Below, piece by piece: positions 1 to 7,997 of a stretch of DNA of 64,000 bases. Origin of the DNA: Cephaloticoccus sp. GTDB lineage: Bacteria > Verrucomicrobiota > Verrucomicrobiia > Opitutales > Opitutaceae. The DNA lies in the NCBI GenBank assembly GCA_030833445.1, contig JAURHD010000005.1, forward strand, positions 62,001-126,000, read 5' to 3'. A model generated the notes under the pieces. That model was not told where the DNA came from and searched no databases. It saw only the letters and a list, made by a program, of their open reading frames with translations. The translations under genes and the position numbers were made by a program. Numbering within the stretch: position 1 is the first letter of the stretch; every line of letters starts with the position of its first letter.

Positions 1-264
1 CTTACCCCGTTGGGCCAACCGCGCCTGTTCATACGGCAGACTACGGGGCTCCCCGACATAAATGGTCGGATAATTCGTGAGGAACTGTGGCAGTTGATTT
101 TCCGCCGCGGCATCCAGCACCACCACCGCGGAAAATCCCGGACGGGATCCACCCATGAAACTCTGGGGATTCAACCGCACCACCGACCGCCCGTCAGGAA
201 TCTGCTTTTCCCACGCCGCAGCCAAGTCGTCATCGGCGGTGGCTAGAATCAGGAGGCTTGGCAT
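1..264 (-). CDS. Receiver-like response regulator, N-terminal fragment (runs off window)
   Basis: Only the first 88 codons are inside the window; the gene continues beyond position 1. The start codon at 264 lies inside the end of the upstream kinase gene (16-base overlap), so the two are co-translated. The N-terminus MPSLLILATADDDL has the beta-strand plus acidic cluster of a receiver domain, and a hydrophobic strand ending VVVLDAAAE places an Asp where the phospho-acceptor would be. The usual MP-x-x-DG motif after that Asp is missing, so this may be a degenerate or pseudo-receiver. By position after a histidine kinase, an NtrC-type or other output regulator is the likely full protein, but no output domain is visible. 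Confidence 0.6.
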   Translation of the reverse strand, partial: MPSLLILATADDDLAAAWEKQIPDGRSVVRLNPQSFMGGSRPGFSAVVVLDAAAENQLPQFLTNYPTIYVGEPRSLPYEQARLAQRGK

Positions 265-2249
265 GGAAAGGTTATACGAAAGGTGGCTCCGCGATTTGCC
301 ACCGGTGGATCGACGGCAATGGTCGCTTTAAGCCCATTGAGAATATCGCTGCAGATCGCCAATCCAAGCCCAAAGCCTGTCGATTTGCTTGATTGGAAGG
401 GTTGGAATAGTCGCGGCAGCATCTCGGCTGAGATCCCCGGACCGTTATCCTCAATCACCAGCAGGATGCTGTCCACTTGGCGACTGGTCGTCAGTTTGAT
501 CCAGCGATCTCCATCTTGTGTTTCCACCGCTTGAATTGCATTGAAGCACAGATTGAGCAGAACCTGGCGCACGGCGGATGGGTCCGTGTAAACCTGATCA
601 GGGGTCGCCTGAAAATCCTTGATCATCCGAATCCGTCGATCCTCGGCCTTGGCCGAAGCCAATTCCACCGCGGTATGGATCACCGGGTGTAATTCAATCA
701 TCCGCGGGGCATAAGCCCGGGGGGTAGCCAAATCGAGCAGTTGCTCGGTCAGCCGGTCTATGCGGGACACCTCATCCCCGATCAGGCGGAAGAATTTCTC
801 CCGGAAAGCAGGATCATCATAGTGCTTCGGCAACAACTGCACAAAAGTCTTGATCGTAACGAGTGGATTACGGATTTCGTGAGCCAGACTCGCCCCCAAC
901 AAACCCACTGTCGCCAACTGCTCGGCATGCTGGGCTTTCACGGAGAATTGCGCGCGTTCCATCGCGCTCTCAATAATTGAGGCGAGTTCCAACAACTGAG
1001 CCACCTGCGGATAAGTGAAAGGACGGCGCGTCACGGGCACGCTCACCGCCAACACTAGACTCAAGCTGTGACCACCGGAAGCGACCATGACCCCTAAGCC
1101 CGCCTTTTCCATGAATTGCTGCAAAGCCAGACCGTGTCCCTCTAGCCGTTGCCGCGCCAAACGTTCCGGAGTCGCCCATCGCAATTCAGTGAGGGCCATT
1201 GCGACCGGACCATTAACCGGCAATTCCATTTTGCTCCCCCTCAACTGACCATTCATGTGAGTCAGCACATATGCATGGTCGGCGCTGGACCAACTTTTCA
1301 GGAGTTGCACAAAGGCTGGCTCCAGCTGTTCGGGACGCGATCCGCTACGGGCCGCTTCAAACGCCGCCCGGCGGGCATCCTCACCCCGTAAATTCAGATC
1401 AAAAACCAATTGAAACCAAGGGCCCGCGGAAGCCGCAAACCAGAGGCCCAATCCTACGGCCAATATAAACGCCAGGGAGGCCGGCATGAGCATCGCCAGC
1501 AACTCATTCGCCACCCAGACAAAGAGCGAGACCGCCAAAACCAAGAACAGCTTTTGCAGTCCGATAAAAAGCATGTGCCGGGCATCGAACACCCGGGAAG
1601 TCAGCATGGCCCAAGCCGTCCCGCCGTAGAAAGTCAGCACGACGATCGGCTGTAACTTGATGTAAACTGAATCGTGTGAGATGGCATTCAGCACCATCAG
1701 ACTGATCACGGCAAAGCAGGCGGCGCAGCCGCCCAGCAGGAGCACCTGCAATTCCAGTTTCTTGACGCCAACGGTCGATCGCGCCTGCAACATGGTCTGC
1801 ACGCACAAAATCAAATAGAGCCCGATGACCCCAATCATGTAGGCGTAGTAGCCCAAACCACGCAGACGATTATCGGGCGTCGAATGGCTTGGGATGAACC
1901 AGTCAGAAAAACAAATCCACGCCAGAATGATTCCGATCAAGCCGGCAAACCACCAATTGCGGAAATGCAGGAAACCGCGTTGACTGCGCACACTTTCTTT
2001 AACGATCCACAAATGCGCCGGCAAAAAGGCTCCTACCGCGGTCGCCATGCGCAACCAGTATAGTCCGTCCTGGCCAAAGAGGGCCATTTCCAAACAGAGC
2101 AGCCACAAGGCCACATGCAAGGAACCCGAAAAGAACAGCCGATTGATGACTCGCGCTGGGTTTGCCCACAACGCAAAGGTGCCCATCATGGCCGCGGCAA
2201 AGGCTGCGAGCACGGCCGGGTTGAATATTATTTGCTCAAAACCAAGCAT
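249..2249 (-). CDS. Multi-TM sensor histidine kinase with GAF-like region
   Basis: About 666 residues. The first ~310 residues are strongly hydrophobic with seven or eight likely membrane spans, followed by a region resembling a GAF module, then HisKA and HATPase domains. Visible motifs are the H-box SLAHEIRNPL (His near residue 460), the N-box LNLCFNAIQA, G1 IEDNGPGI and G2 GFGLGLAIC. The ATG at 2249 was chosen because a longer reading would run deep into the ketosynthase gene, and the membrane region begins directly after it. It overlaps the ketosynthase stop by 22 bases and the downstream receiver-like gene by 16. The architecture resembles PrsK-type kinases of PEP-CTERM/exosortase systems, but that is only a resemblance. 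The signal sensed is unknown. Confidence 0.85.
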   Translation of the reverse strand: MLGFEQIIFNPAVLAAFAAAMMGTFALWANPARVINRLFFSGSLHVALWLLCLEMALFGQDGLYWLRMATAVGAFLPAHLWIVKESVRSQRGFLHFRNWWFAGLIGIILAWICFSDWFIPSHSTPDNRLRGLGYYAYMIGVIGLYLILCVQTMLQARSTVGVKKLELQVLLLGGCAACFAVISLMVLNAISHDSVYIKLQPIVVLTFYGGTAWAMLTSRVFDARHMLFIGLQKLFLVLAVSLFVWVANELLAMLMPASLAFILAVGLGLWFAASAGPWFQLVFDLNLRGEDARRAAFEAARSGSRPEQLEPAFVQLLKSWSSADHAYVLTHMNGQLRGSKMELPVNGPVAMALTELRWATPERLARQRLEGHGLALQQFMEKAGLGVMVASGGHSLSLVLAVSVPVTRRPFTYPQVAQLLELASIIESAMERAQFSVKAQHAEQLATVGLLGASLAHEIRNPLVTIKTFVQLLPKHYDDPAFREKFFRLIGDEVSRIDRLTEQLLDLATPRAYAPRMIELHPVIHTAVELASAKAEDRRIRMIKDFQATPDQVYTDPSAVRQVLLNLCFNAIQAVETQDGDRWIKLTTSRQVDSILLVIEDNGPGISAEMLPRLFQPFQSSKSTGFGLGLAICSDILNGLKATIAVDPPVANRGATFRITFPCQAS

Positions 2250-3430
2250 GCGTTTGTGCCGGATAATCCATGCGAATTTACCAAGGCAACCTGATGGTCG
2301 ATTGCACGGAATTGGGAAGACAAATTCAAGGGGCAGTCCGGGTCGGGATACTGCCAATTCACCGTCGGTGGAATCATGCCATCGGCCAGTCCCAATGCCG
2401 CCGCTCCCACCTGCATCGCACCGGCGGCACCCAAAGGATTCCCCACCGCCCCCTTGATCGAGGCAACCGGAATGCCCTTCAGACTTTCGCCAAAGACTTC
2501 ATGGAGAACCTGCGCTTCGGCCCGATCGACCAATTTATGTCCGGGACCCCACGCATTGATGCAGTCGATTTCACTTCTCCGGCGACTGGCATTCGCCAGC
2601 GCCAGGCGAATGGCCTCAACCAATCCTCCGACCGGCTTTTCCGCTGGATCTGTCGCATACGCATAACCGTCGACATACGCGCGGGCCGGCCGGGGGCTGT
2701 CGTCCGATTCCAACAAAAAGAGGCAAGCTCCTTCGCCAATGACACCGGTCGTTCGCCACAGATCAAAAGGCCGGCACATCCGTTCCGGCCATTCCGCACT
2801 CACGGGAGCCAGGCCGGCCATTCTCAACTCAAGCATCGGGTGATGATAGAGCGGCGCCTCCGTGCCTCCACATACCGCAATATCTATTTCACCTGATGCA
2901 ATGCGCTGGGCAGCATGACCGATGGCATCGAGACCGGAACAACAAGCACTTTGCAAAGCCATGGTCTGAGTAGCCCCACCAATGCATTCGGCAATCGCCC
3001 CGGAAATTGCGCTGACGGACGCACAGAATACTGCACTTGGTAAACCCGTATCGGGCCCCTTCCGCACAATGCGGTCCATGATGCGGTTCATCACCCCGAA
3101 ATCCATGAGCGATGCCCCGGCAATCACCAGCGGATTGAGTTCACGCAGTTCCCCCAAGGAAACCCCGGCATCGCGTGCCGCCAGTTCTGCCCCGACGACC
3201 GCAAACTGGGTATGACGCGGTTGTTTGCCGAGTTTCATTTCAGCCACCATCGCGTCAAAAAGCGGGTCGGCCACCTCAGCGGCGACAAAATCCCCACTGC
3301 CATACTTGGCCAAAGACTTGAGTTCGCGCACGCGTGAAACTGGCTCCAATATTCCGCGCCAAAATGCATCGCGCCCCACCCCGGCAGGGGTCACGGGTCC
3401 GATGCCGGTAATCTTCACCCGGCGTTTCAT
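2228..3430 (-). CDS. FabF-like beta-ketoacyl synthase with altered catalytic triad
   Basis: 400 residues with the thiolase fold of KAS I/II enzymes, close to the usual FabF length. The nucleophile is kept (SACCSG, Cys163), as is the Lys of SIKG (326). Both positions normally occupied by catalytic His are changed: NAHGT reads NAWGPGH (Trp294) and GH-x-x-GAAGA reads GNPLGAAGA (Asn331). Standard decarboxylative condensation is therefore doubtful; an acyl carrier, acyltransferase or sensory role is possible. A strong Shine-Dalgarno GGAGGT precedes the ATG. It lies 40 bases downstream of a receiver-kinase hybrid and overlaps a membrane kinase, with no acyl carrier protein or other fatty-acid gene nearby. 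Confidence 0.82.
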   Translation of the reverse strand: MKRRVKITGIGPVTPAGVGRDAFWRGILEPVSRVRELKSLAKYGSGDFVAAEVADPLFDAMVAEMKLGKQPRHTQFAVVGAELAARDAGVSLGELRELNPLVIAGASLMDFGVMNRIMDRIVRKGPDTGLPSAVFCASVSAISGAIAECIGGATQTMALQSACCSGLDAIGHAAQRIASGEIDIAVCGGTEAPLYHHPMLELRMAGLAPVSAEWPERMCRPFDLWRTTGVIGEGACLFLLESDDSPRPARAYVDGYAYATDPAEKPVGGLVEAIRLALANASRRRSEIDCINAWGPGHKLVDRAEAQVLHEVFGESLKGIPVASIKGAVGNPLGAAGAMQVGAAALGLADGMIPPTVNWQYPDPDCPLNLSSQFRAIDHQVALVNSHGLSGTNACLVLSK

Positions 3431-3470
3431 GATGCACCTCCGGAACGTATTCTATGCGCTCGTGATTTTT

Positions 3471-4613
3471 TCACGATTTGACGGCGGGAAATGCCATCCT
3501 GACGGTGGTTCCTTCGTCACGCTTCGATTCAAGGATGAGGGTGGCCCCGTGTGCACCCACCAAATGGCGGCAGATGCTCAAACCCAGACCCGTGCCACTC
3601 GCCTTGCTGGTGAACCCACCCTTGAGTGCCTTATTAAGCGCCTCGGGAGTCATGCCAGATCCATTATCCTTGATCACCACTTCATATTTATCCGCAACTT
3701 GGGCAACCGACAATTCCAAGGTGGTAGCCCCGGCCTCGAGCGCATTCTTAAAGAGATTTTGAAAGATCCGCATCAGCTCGAACTTGGATCCACGAATCCG
3801 GGCCGAGGATAGGCCGGCAAACGTAATCGACGCGCTTTCAAAAAAGATCACTTGGCGCACTTCCTTGGCCACTGAAACCAAATCCAACGGAGTATAGTCG
3901 ACTTGATTGCGTGAGGTCAATCGCCAGTTTTCCGACAGGTGGTGACAGTATTCGGCCGCCTTCTCCACCACCATCGCATAGTCTTGAAGCTTCTTGCTGT
4001 CCGCCTCTTGCGAGGTGGCCATGGAGCGAGCCTCTTCCACCAGTAAAGCGGCATAGCCAATTACCACCGTCAACGGATTGTTTAAATCGTGCACCAGTTC
4101 CACTGAGGCGCGTGATTGCCAGATATGAGGCTCGGCTTCTTCAATTTCTCGTTTGAGCGCCACGTTCATCTCCTCGGTCTGGCGAACCATGCCAGCCTGA
4201 TGCCGGCGCAGTTTGGTGGCGGCTGTCTGTTTACGGACCGCCTCGATCAGCTCGTTAATATCAGGCGGTTTCCTTAAATACTGATTCGCTCCACCCACCA
4301 TTGCCTGCTGGGCGGTGTGGAGGGTGCCATAACCAGTCAGCATGATCACCGAGACATTCGGATCGATTTTCCGCAGTTCCTCCAGCGCCTTGATCCCATC
4401 CATCTCCGGCATGCGAATATCGAGCACAACGGCCGCGTATTCCCGTTCGCGCAATTTGGACAATGCCTCCATCGCCCGAGCCGCGGTTTCAACGGAAAAT
4501 TCCGATGAAAGGGTAAAGGCGATGGATTCGCGCGGGCCGTATTCGTCATCAACCACTAGCACGAGTGGCTTGTCTCCGGGGCCTGCAGAGACTGGGATAG
4601 TATCTGTCACCAT
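3471..4613 (-). CDS. Hybrid receiver-histidine kinase
   Basis: About 380 residues, cytoplasmic, with no membrane segment. The N-terminal receiver has the acidic pair VVDDE, phospho-acceptor Asp65 in LDIRMPEMDG, Thr93 in MLTGYG and Lys115 in LRKPP. A short helical linker leads to HisKA with His175 in VHDLNNPL, then an ATPase domain with N-box LFKNALEAG, G1 KDNGSGM and G2 GTGLGLSI. A TTG at 4643 would add ten residues, but a TATAAT box lies inside that extension, so the ATG at 4613 is preferred. It is the first gene of the leftward signalling operon; its kinase output could feed the receiver-like protein at the window edge. Confidence 0.85.
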   Translation of the reverse strand: MVTDTIPVSAGPGDKPLVLVVDDEYGPRESIAFTLSSEFSVETAARAMEALSKLREREYAAVVLDIRMPEMDGIKALEELRKIDPNVSVIMLTGYGTLHTAQQAMVGGANQYLRKPPDINELIEAVRKQTAATKLRRHQAGMVRQTEEMNVALKREIEEAEPHIWQSRASVELVHDLNNPLTVVIGYAALLVEEARSMATSQEADSKKLQDYAMVVEKAAEYCHHLSENWRLTSRNQVDYTPLDLVSVAKEVRQVIFFESASITFAGLSSARIRGSKFELMRIFQNLFKNALEAGATTLELSVAQVADKYEVVIKDNGSGMTPEALNKALKGGFTSKASGTGLGLSICRHLVGAHGATLILESKRDEGTTVRMAFPAVKS

Positions 4614-4634
4614 GAAATTGCTGGAACCTTGTTT

Positions 4635-4665
4635 ATTATACAAAAGGCATCATCCTGAACGTCAG
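4635..4665 (-). promoter_or_regulatory. Candidate sigma-70 promoter of the signalling operon
   Basis: Reading leftward there is a perfect TATAAT (4640-4635) 21 bases before the ATG at 4613. The -35 is weak: GACGTT at 17-base spacing or CTGACG at 19. It sits in the divergent space before rmuC and is the only strong -10 match there. Inferred from consensus only. Confidence 0.4.
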
Positions 4666-4746
4666 CGTGTTTGCAGTTCACGCAGGCTTGTGTCAAGGAA
4701 CGCATCCGGCATTGATTTGCAGTAAACCCTCATTGCTTAGCTTTAC

Positions 4747-6069
4747 GTGATTTTTACTTCATTAACCATCCTGTTTTCTGCGTTTCTCGCGAGCCTCCTC
4801 ACTTGGTTGATTCTGCGTCAGCAACCGACGGCCTTGCGCGAGAGACTTAACGCCCGGGATGCTGAAAATGATCGTCTTACAGTTGCCCAACGTGAACTCG
4901 AAAACAGTCGCAATGAGCTGGCGGGGAAGTTTGCCACCGCCACCAGTGAACTTGCCGCTGAACGAGCCGCCGGGGTCGAACGTCTGCAAGCCGCCGAAGC
5001 CCGCATCAAAGAACGCGAAGCCCTCGCCGCCCGCTACCTCGCTGACGTTGAAAAGCTCAAGGCCACCCTCCAAACCGAATTCCAAGCCATCGCTTCCAAA
5101 TTGCTCGAAGAGAAATCCGCGAAATTTACCGATCATAACAAAACCCAAGTCGAGGCCTTGCTGCATCCGCTGCGCCAGCAACTCACCGATTTTCGCCAGC
5201 GAGTGGATACAGTCTACAAGACGGAAAGTGACGATCGGGCCGCCCTCAAGGCGCAGATCGAGCAACTTCGCCAACTCAACTCCACCATCACTGAGGAAGC
5301 CCACGCTCTTACCTCCGCCCTTAAAGGCCAGTCCCAAGCCCGCGGGGCTTGGGGTGAACTCATTCTCGAACGCTTGCTGGACTCCGCCGGTTTGATCAAG
5401 GGCGAGAATTATCTGACCCAAGAATCGCTCACCACCGAAGACGGACGCCGCTTGCGGCCTGACGTCATCCTTCGACTGCCGGACGATCGCCATCTCGTAA
5501 TTGATTCAAAAGTCTCACTCATCGCTTACGAACGCGCCGTGAACTCCGCCGACGATGATTCGAAGACTTCACACATTGCGGAACACGTCCGGGCCGTGCG
5601 CACCCACGTCGAACAGTTGAGCAGCAAACAATACGAGGATACGGGCAAACTCGTAACCCCGGACTACGTATTCATGTTTGTGCCATTGGACCACGCTTTT
5701 GCCCTGGCCATTCAAAACGATTCCGCACTCTACGAATGGGCGTTTGATCGCCGTATCATCCTGGTCACCGCCCCCAGTCTGCTGGTCACGCTGAAAACCG
5801 TCGGCATGCTCTGGAAGCAGGATCGTCAGTCCAAGAACGTGCAGGCCATCGCGAATCGCGGCGGTCTGCTCTACGACAAATTTGCGGGTCTGATTGAAGA
5901 TTTGGAAGGAATCGGGAACTCACTCGCCAAAACCCGCCAGACTTACGATGACGCGATGGGGAAACTCAAAACCGGCCGCGGAAATCTCCTCAGTCAGGTT
6001 GAAGATCTCAAGCTCCTCGGGGCGAAAGCCAAGAAGTCCCTGCCTAATCTCGAATCTGAAGAGTCATGA
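4747..6069 (+). CDS. rmuC: RmuC family DNA recombination protein
   Basis: 440 residues starting at GTG. An N-terminal membrane anchor (residues 2-22) is followed by a long charged coiled coil (about 30-190) and the RmuC domain with GAWGE, RLRPDVILRLPD, the D-S-K core of HLVIDSKVSL and a conserved FVPLDHAF segment. RmuC proteins are linked to limiting inversions and rearrangements at short inverted repeats; the fold is nuclease-like. The stop overlaps the start of the next gene (ATGA), so at least three small downstream genes are probably co-transcribed. Confidence 0.93.
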   Translation: MIFTSLTILFSAFLASLLTWLILRQQPTALRERLNARDAENDRLTVAQRELENSRNELAGKFATATSELAAERAAGVERLQAAEARIKEREALAARYLADVEKLKATLQTEFQAIASKLLEEKSAKFTDHNKTQVEALLHPLRQQLTDFRQRVDTVYKTESDDRAALKAQIEQLRQLNSTITEEAHALTSALKGQSQARGAWGELILERLLDSAGLIKGENYLTQESLTTEDGRRLRPDVILRLPDDRHLVIDSKVSLIAYERAVNSADDDSKTSHIAEHVRAVRTHVEQLSSKQYEDTGKLVTPDYVFMFVPLDHAFALAIQNDSALYEWAFDRRIILVTAPSLLVTLKTVGMLWKQDRQSKNVQAIANRGGLLYDKFAGLIEDLEGIGNSLAKTRQTYDDAMGKLKTGRGNLLSQVEDLKLLGAKAKKSLPNLESEES

Positions 6070-6452
6070 GTGATAATGAACTCACGGGCACCTGGCAGGT
6101 GGTGTCGGCTGAACTTGGTGGACAGCCCATGCCGGCCGATGCCGCCGCCAAAGTGGAATTGGAATTCACCGCCACCCATTACACCGTCAATTTTGGCGGA
6201 GAGGCTACCGATCACGGCACCTTCGAGTTGAAAACAAACTCGGAGCTAAACGAAATTGCGATGACCGGAATCACCGGGGTCAACGAAGGCCGCACAATCC
6301 CGGGCATTCTGCAATTGCACGGCAACCGCCTGCGGATCTGTTTCGCGCTGGAAGGATCTGCGATTCCCCGAGAATTTCGCGCCCCGGCCGGCACACTGCG
6401 TTACCTCGCCACCTATCGTCGCAAGGATACCCCGAAATCCCATGCCCCTTGA
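6066..6452 (+). CDS. TIGR03067-like small beta-rich protein
   Basis: 128 residues with no signal peptide. It opens LTGTWQVVSAELGGQPMP and contains IPGILQLHGNRLRICFAL and a C-terminal LATYRRK, the pattern of the TIGR03067 family that is abundant in Planctomycetes and Verrucomicrobia. The function is unknown; the fold is probably lipocalin-like. It overlaps rmuC by four bases and the next small membrane gene by eleven. Confidence 0.75.
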   Translation: MSDNELTGTWQVVSAELGGQPMPADAAAKVELEFTATHYTVNFGGEATDHGTFELKTNSELNEIAMTGITGVNEGRTIPGILQLHGNRLRICFALEGSAIPREFRAPAGTLRYLATYRRKDTPKSHAP

Positions 6453-6699
6453 CGAATCAGACTCCAGTTCTTTCTGGAAATTAATCTGTCACTTCATCGA
6501 CGAACTCAGTTGGCGCATGCTGGGCGCACTGGGTTTGGTGACATTTTTCTTTTTTTATGGGGCCACCAATGCCGCAATCAAATTCACCGGTCGCAATCTA
6601 TCCTCATTTGAAACACCACCCGGTCCGGCCGTAGGACTGATATGTGCCGGTTTTGTGGTGGCAGCCACTGCCCTGATCAAACTGAGACCTCGCAAATAA
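6442..6699 (+). CDS. Small two-TM membrane protein, unknown
   Basis: 85 residues with two hydrophobic segments (about 24-46 and 62-79), a short aromatic run FFFFYG and a basic C-terminus LRPRK. I do not recognise the family. Its start lies inside the preceding gene and only six bases separate it from the MOSC gene, which supports a translated operon member. Confidence 0.65.
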   Translation: MPLDESDSSSFWKLICHFIDELSWRMLGALGLVTFFFFYGATNAAIKFTGRNLSSFETPPGPAVGLICAGFVVAATALIKLRPRK

Positions 6700-6705
6700 A
6701 TCACC

Positions 6706-7515
6706 ATGCAACTGACCGGCATCAATATTTACCCCGTAAAGTCTCTCCGTGGTTTCTCCGTCACATCAGCTGAGGTCGATGAACTGGGACTTATCGGTGA
6801 CCGACGATTCCTCGTGGTGGATGATAATGGCCAATTTCTGACCCAAAGGGCACTGCCGCGTATGGCGCAAATCGCGACCGAACTCGGGTCCGAAACTTTA
6901 ATACTGCGCAATCCCGATCACGGTTCAGCCACGGTGGGCTTATACGAGCACGGCCCAATTACGCCGGTGAAGATCTGGAACGATCAAGTGCAGGCCTTGG
7001 ACTGCGGCGTGGAAATCGCGGTGTGGCTCTCGGATTTTCTGCGGCATCCCTGCCGGTTGGTGCACGTCGGATCAGCCTATTCGCGTCCAGTCAACAAACC
7101 CGGTGCCTTGGCAGATGATCAAGTCACGTTTGCGGATACCGCTCCCCTGCTGGTGATCAGTGAGGCTTCACTCTCCAACCTCAATGACCGGATCATCGAG
7201 AATCAAAGCGAACCGGTGCCCATGGCCCGTTTTCGCACCAATCTCGTGGTCAGCGGCTGTGAACCCTTTGCGGAGGACACTTGGACCCGACTGAAGATCG
7301 GTGAGGTCACCTTTCGGGCGGCCGGACTGTGCGCACGCTGCATAATGACGACCACAGATCAAAGTAGCGGGGATCGAGGCAAGGAGCCTCTGCACACCAT
7401 GGCCACATTCCGCCGGGATCAGACTGAACCCAGCAAAATCAATTTCGGGCTTAATCTGATCAATGAGAACAAAACCGGCACCATCCGTGTAGGGGATGCC
7501 GTGGAGTTACTGTAA
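6706..7515 (+). CDS. MOSC domain protein (YcbX/mARC-like)
   Basis: 269 residues. The N-terminal beta-barrel domain opens ITGINIYPVKSLRGFSV and has GDRRFLVVDDNGQFLTQR, the standard MOSC N-terminal signature. The C-terminal MOSC domain includes RFRTNLVVSG and AGLCARCIMTTTDQ, with the conserved Cys of the molybdenum-cofactor sulfuration and transfer family. No 2Fe-2S ferredoxin tail is present, so it is shorter than E. coli YcbX. The likely role is binding sulfurated Mo-cofactor and reducing N-hydroxylated compounds, by family only. A MoaB/Mog-like protein is encoded about 10 kb away. Confidence 0.88.
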   Translation: MQLTGINIYPVKSLRGFSVTSAEVDELGLIGDRRFLVVDDNGQFLTQRALPRMAQIATELGSETLILRNPDHGSATVGLYEHGPITPVKIWNDQVQALDCGVEIAVWLSDFLRHPCRLVHVGSAYSRPVNKPGALADDQVTFADTAPLLVISEASLSNLNDRIIENQSEPVPMARFRTNLVVSGCEPFAEDTWTRLKIGEVTFRAAGLCARCIMTTTDQSSGDRGKEPLHTMATFRRDQTEPSKINFGLNLINENKTGTIRVGDAVELL

Positions 7516-7519
7516 TTGA

Positions 7520-7915
7520 TCAGTCGTGGTCGCGCACCCGGCCGCGATGGGCCTTGTGGCGGGACCGATGCTTCTTGGCGTCCACCATCCTGGCTTTCTG
7601 GCGGGGGCTTTTTTGCCGGGTGCGGCGGCGCTCAGTCTCTTTCTCCTGTTTGACCGCCAATTTGGCATCCCGCCGAATCGCCTCCAATTTGTCGCAAAGT
7701 TCACCCCAAGCCTGCTCGCGGTTGGCCGCCTGTGACCGGCCGGCCTGGCAACGCACTTCCACCCCGCTAGGCCGATGGCGGAGCCAGACAGTCGATGATG
7801 TTTTGTTGATTTTCTGCCCCCCGGCACCCGTTCCTTTGACAAACCGCTCATCCACATCCTCGACCCGCAAGCCCAAGGTAATCATCCGTCGGTCGATTTG
7901 AGTTGGAAATTGCAT
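7520..7915 (-). CDS. Release-factor-like GGQ protein (ArfB-type)
   Basis: 131 residues from the ATG at 7915; a longer reading would overlap the divergent MoxR start. The catalytic loop KGTGAGGQKINKTSS carries the GGQ used by class I release factors to hydrolyse peptidyl-tRNA. Codon-recognition domains are absent. The C-terminus is a strongly basic tail (KSPRQKAR...KKHRSRHKAHRGRVR), as in ArfB/YaeJ, which uses such a tail to enter the empty mRNA channel of stalled ribosomes. Ribosome rescue is therefore the most likely role. It is convergent with the MOSC gene. Confidence 0.8.
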   Translation of the reverse strand: MQFPTQIDRRMITLGLRVEDVDERFVKGTGAGGQKINKTSSTVWLRHRPSGVEVRCQAGRSQAANREQAWGELCDKLEAIRRDAKLAVKQEKETERRRTRQKSPRQKARMVDAKKHRSRHKAHRGRVRDHD

Positions 7916-7997
7916 GCGCGGGACGTTTTTCTGAAGAAACCATTTTTGATCCTTCGAGTCAAACTCACCAAACCCGCTCAACCCTCTTTCGCATAAT

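Noticed and set aside
10-246. Rightward open frame at the left edge
   Set aside because: It is antisense to the receiver-like gene whose frame overlaps a kinase stop in typical operon style; the rightward protein is Arg/His/Pro-rich like a shadow.
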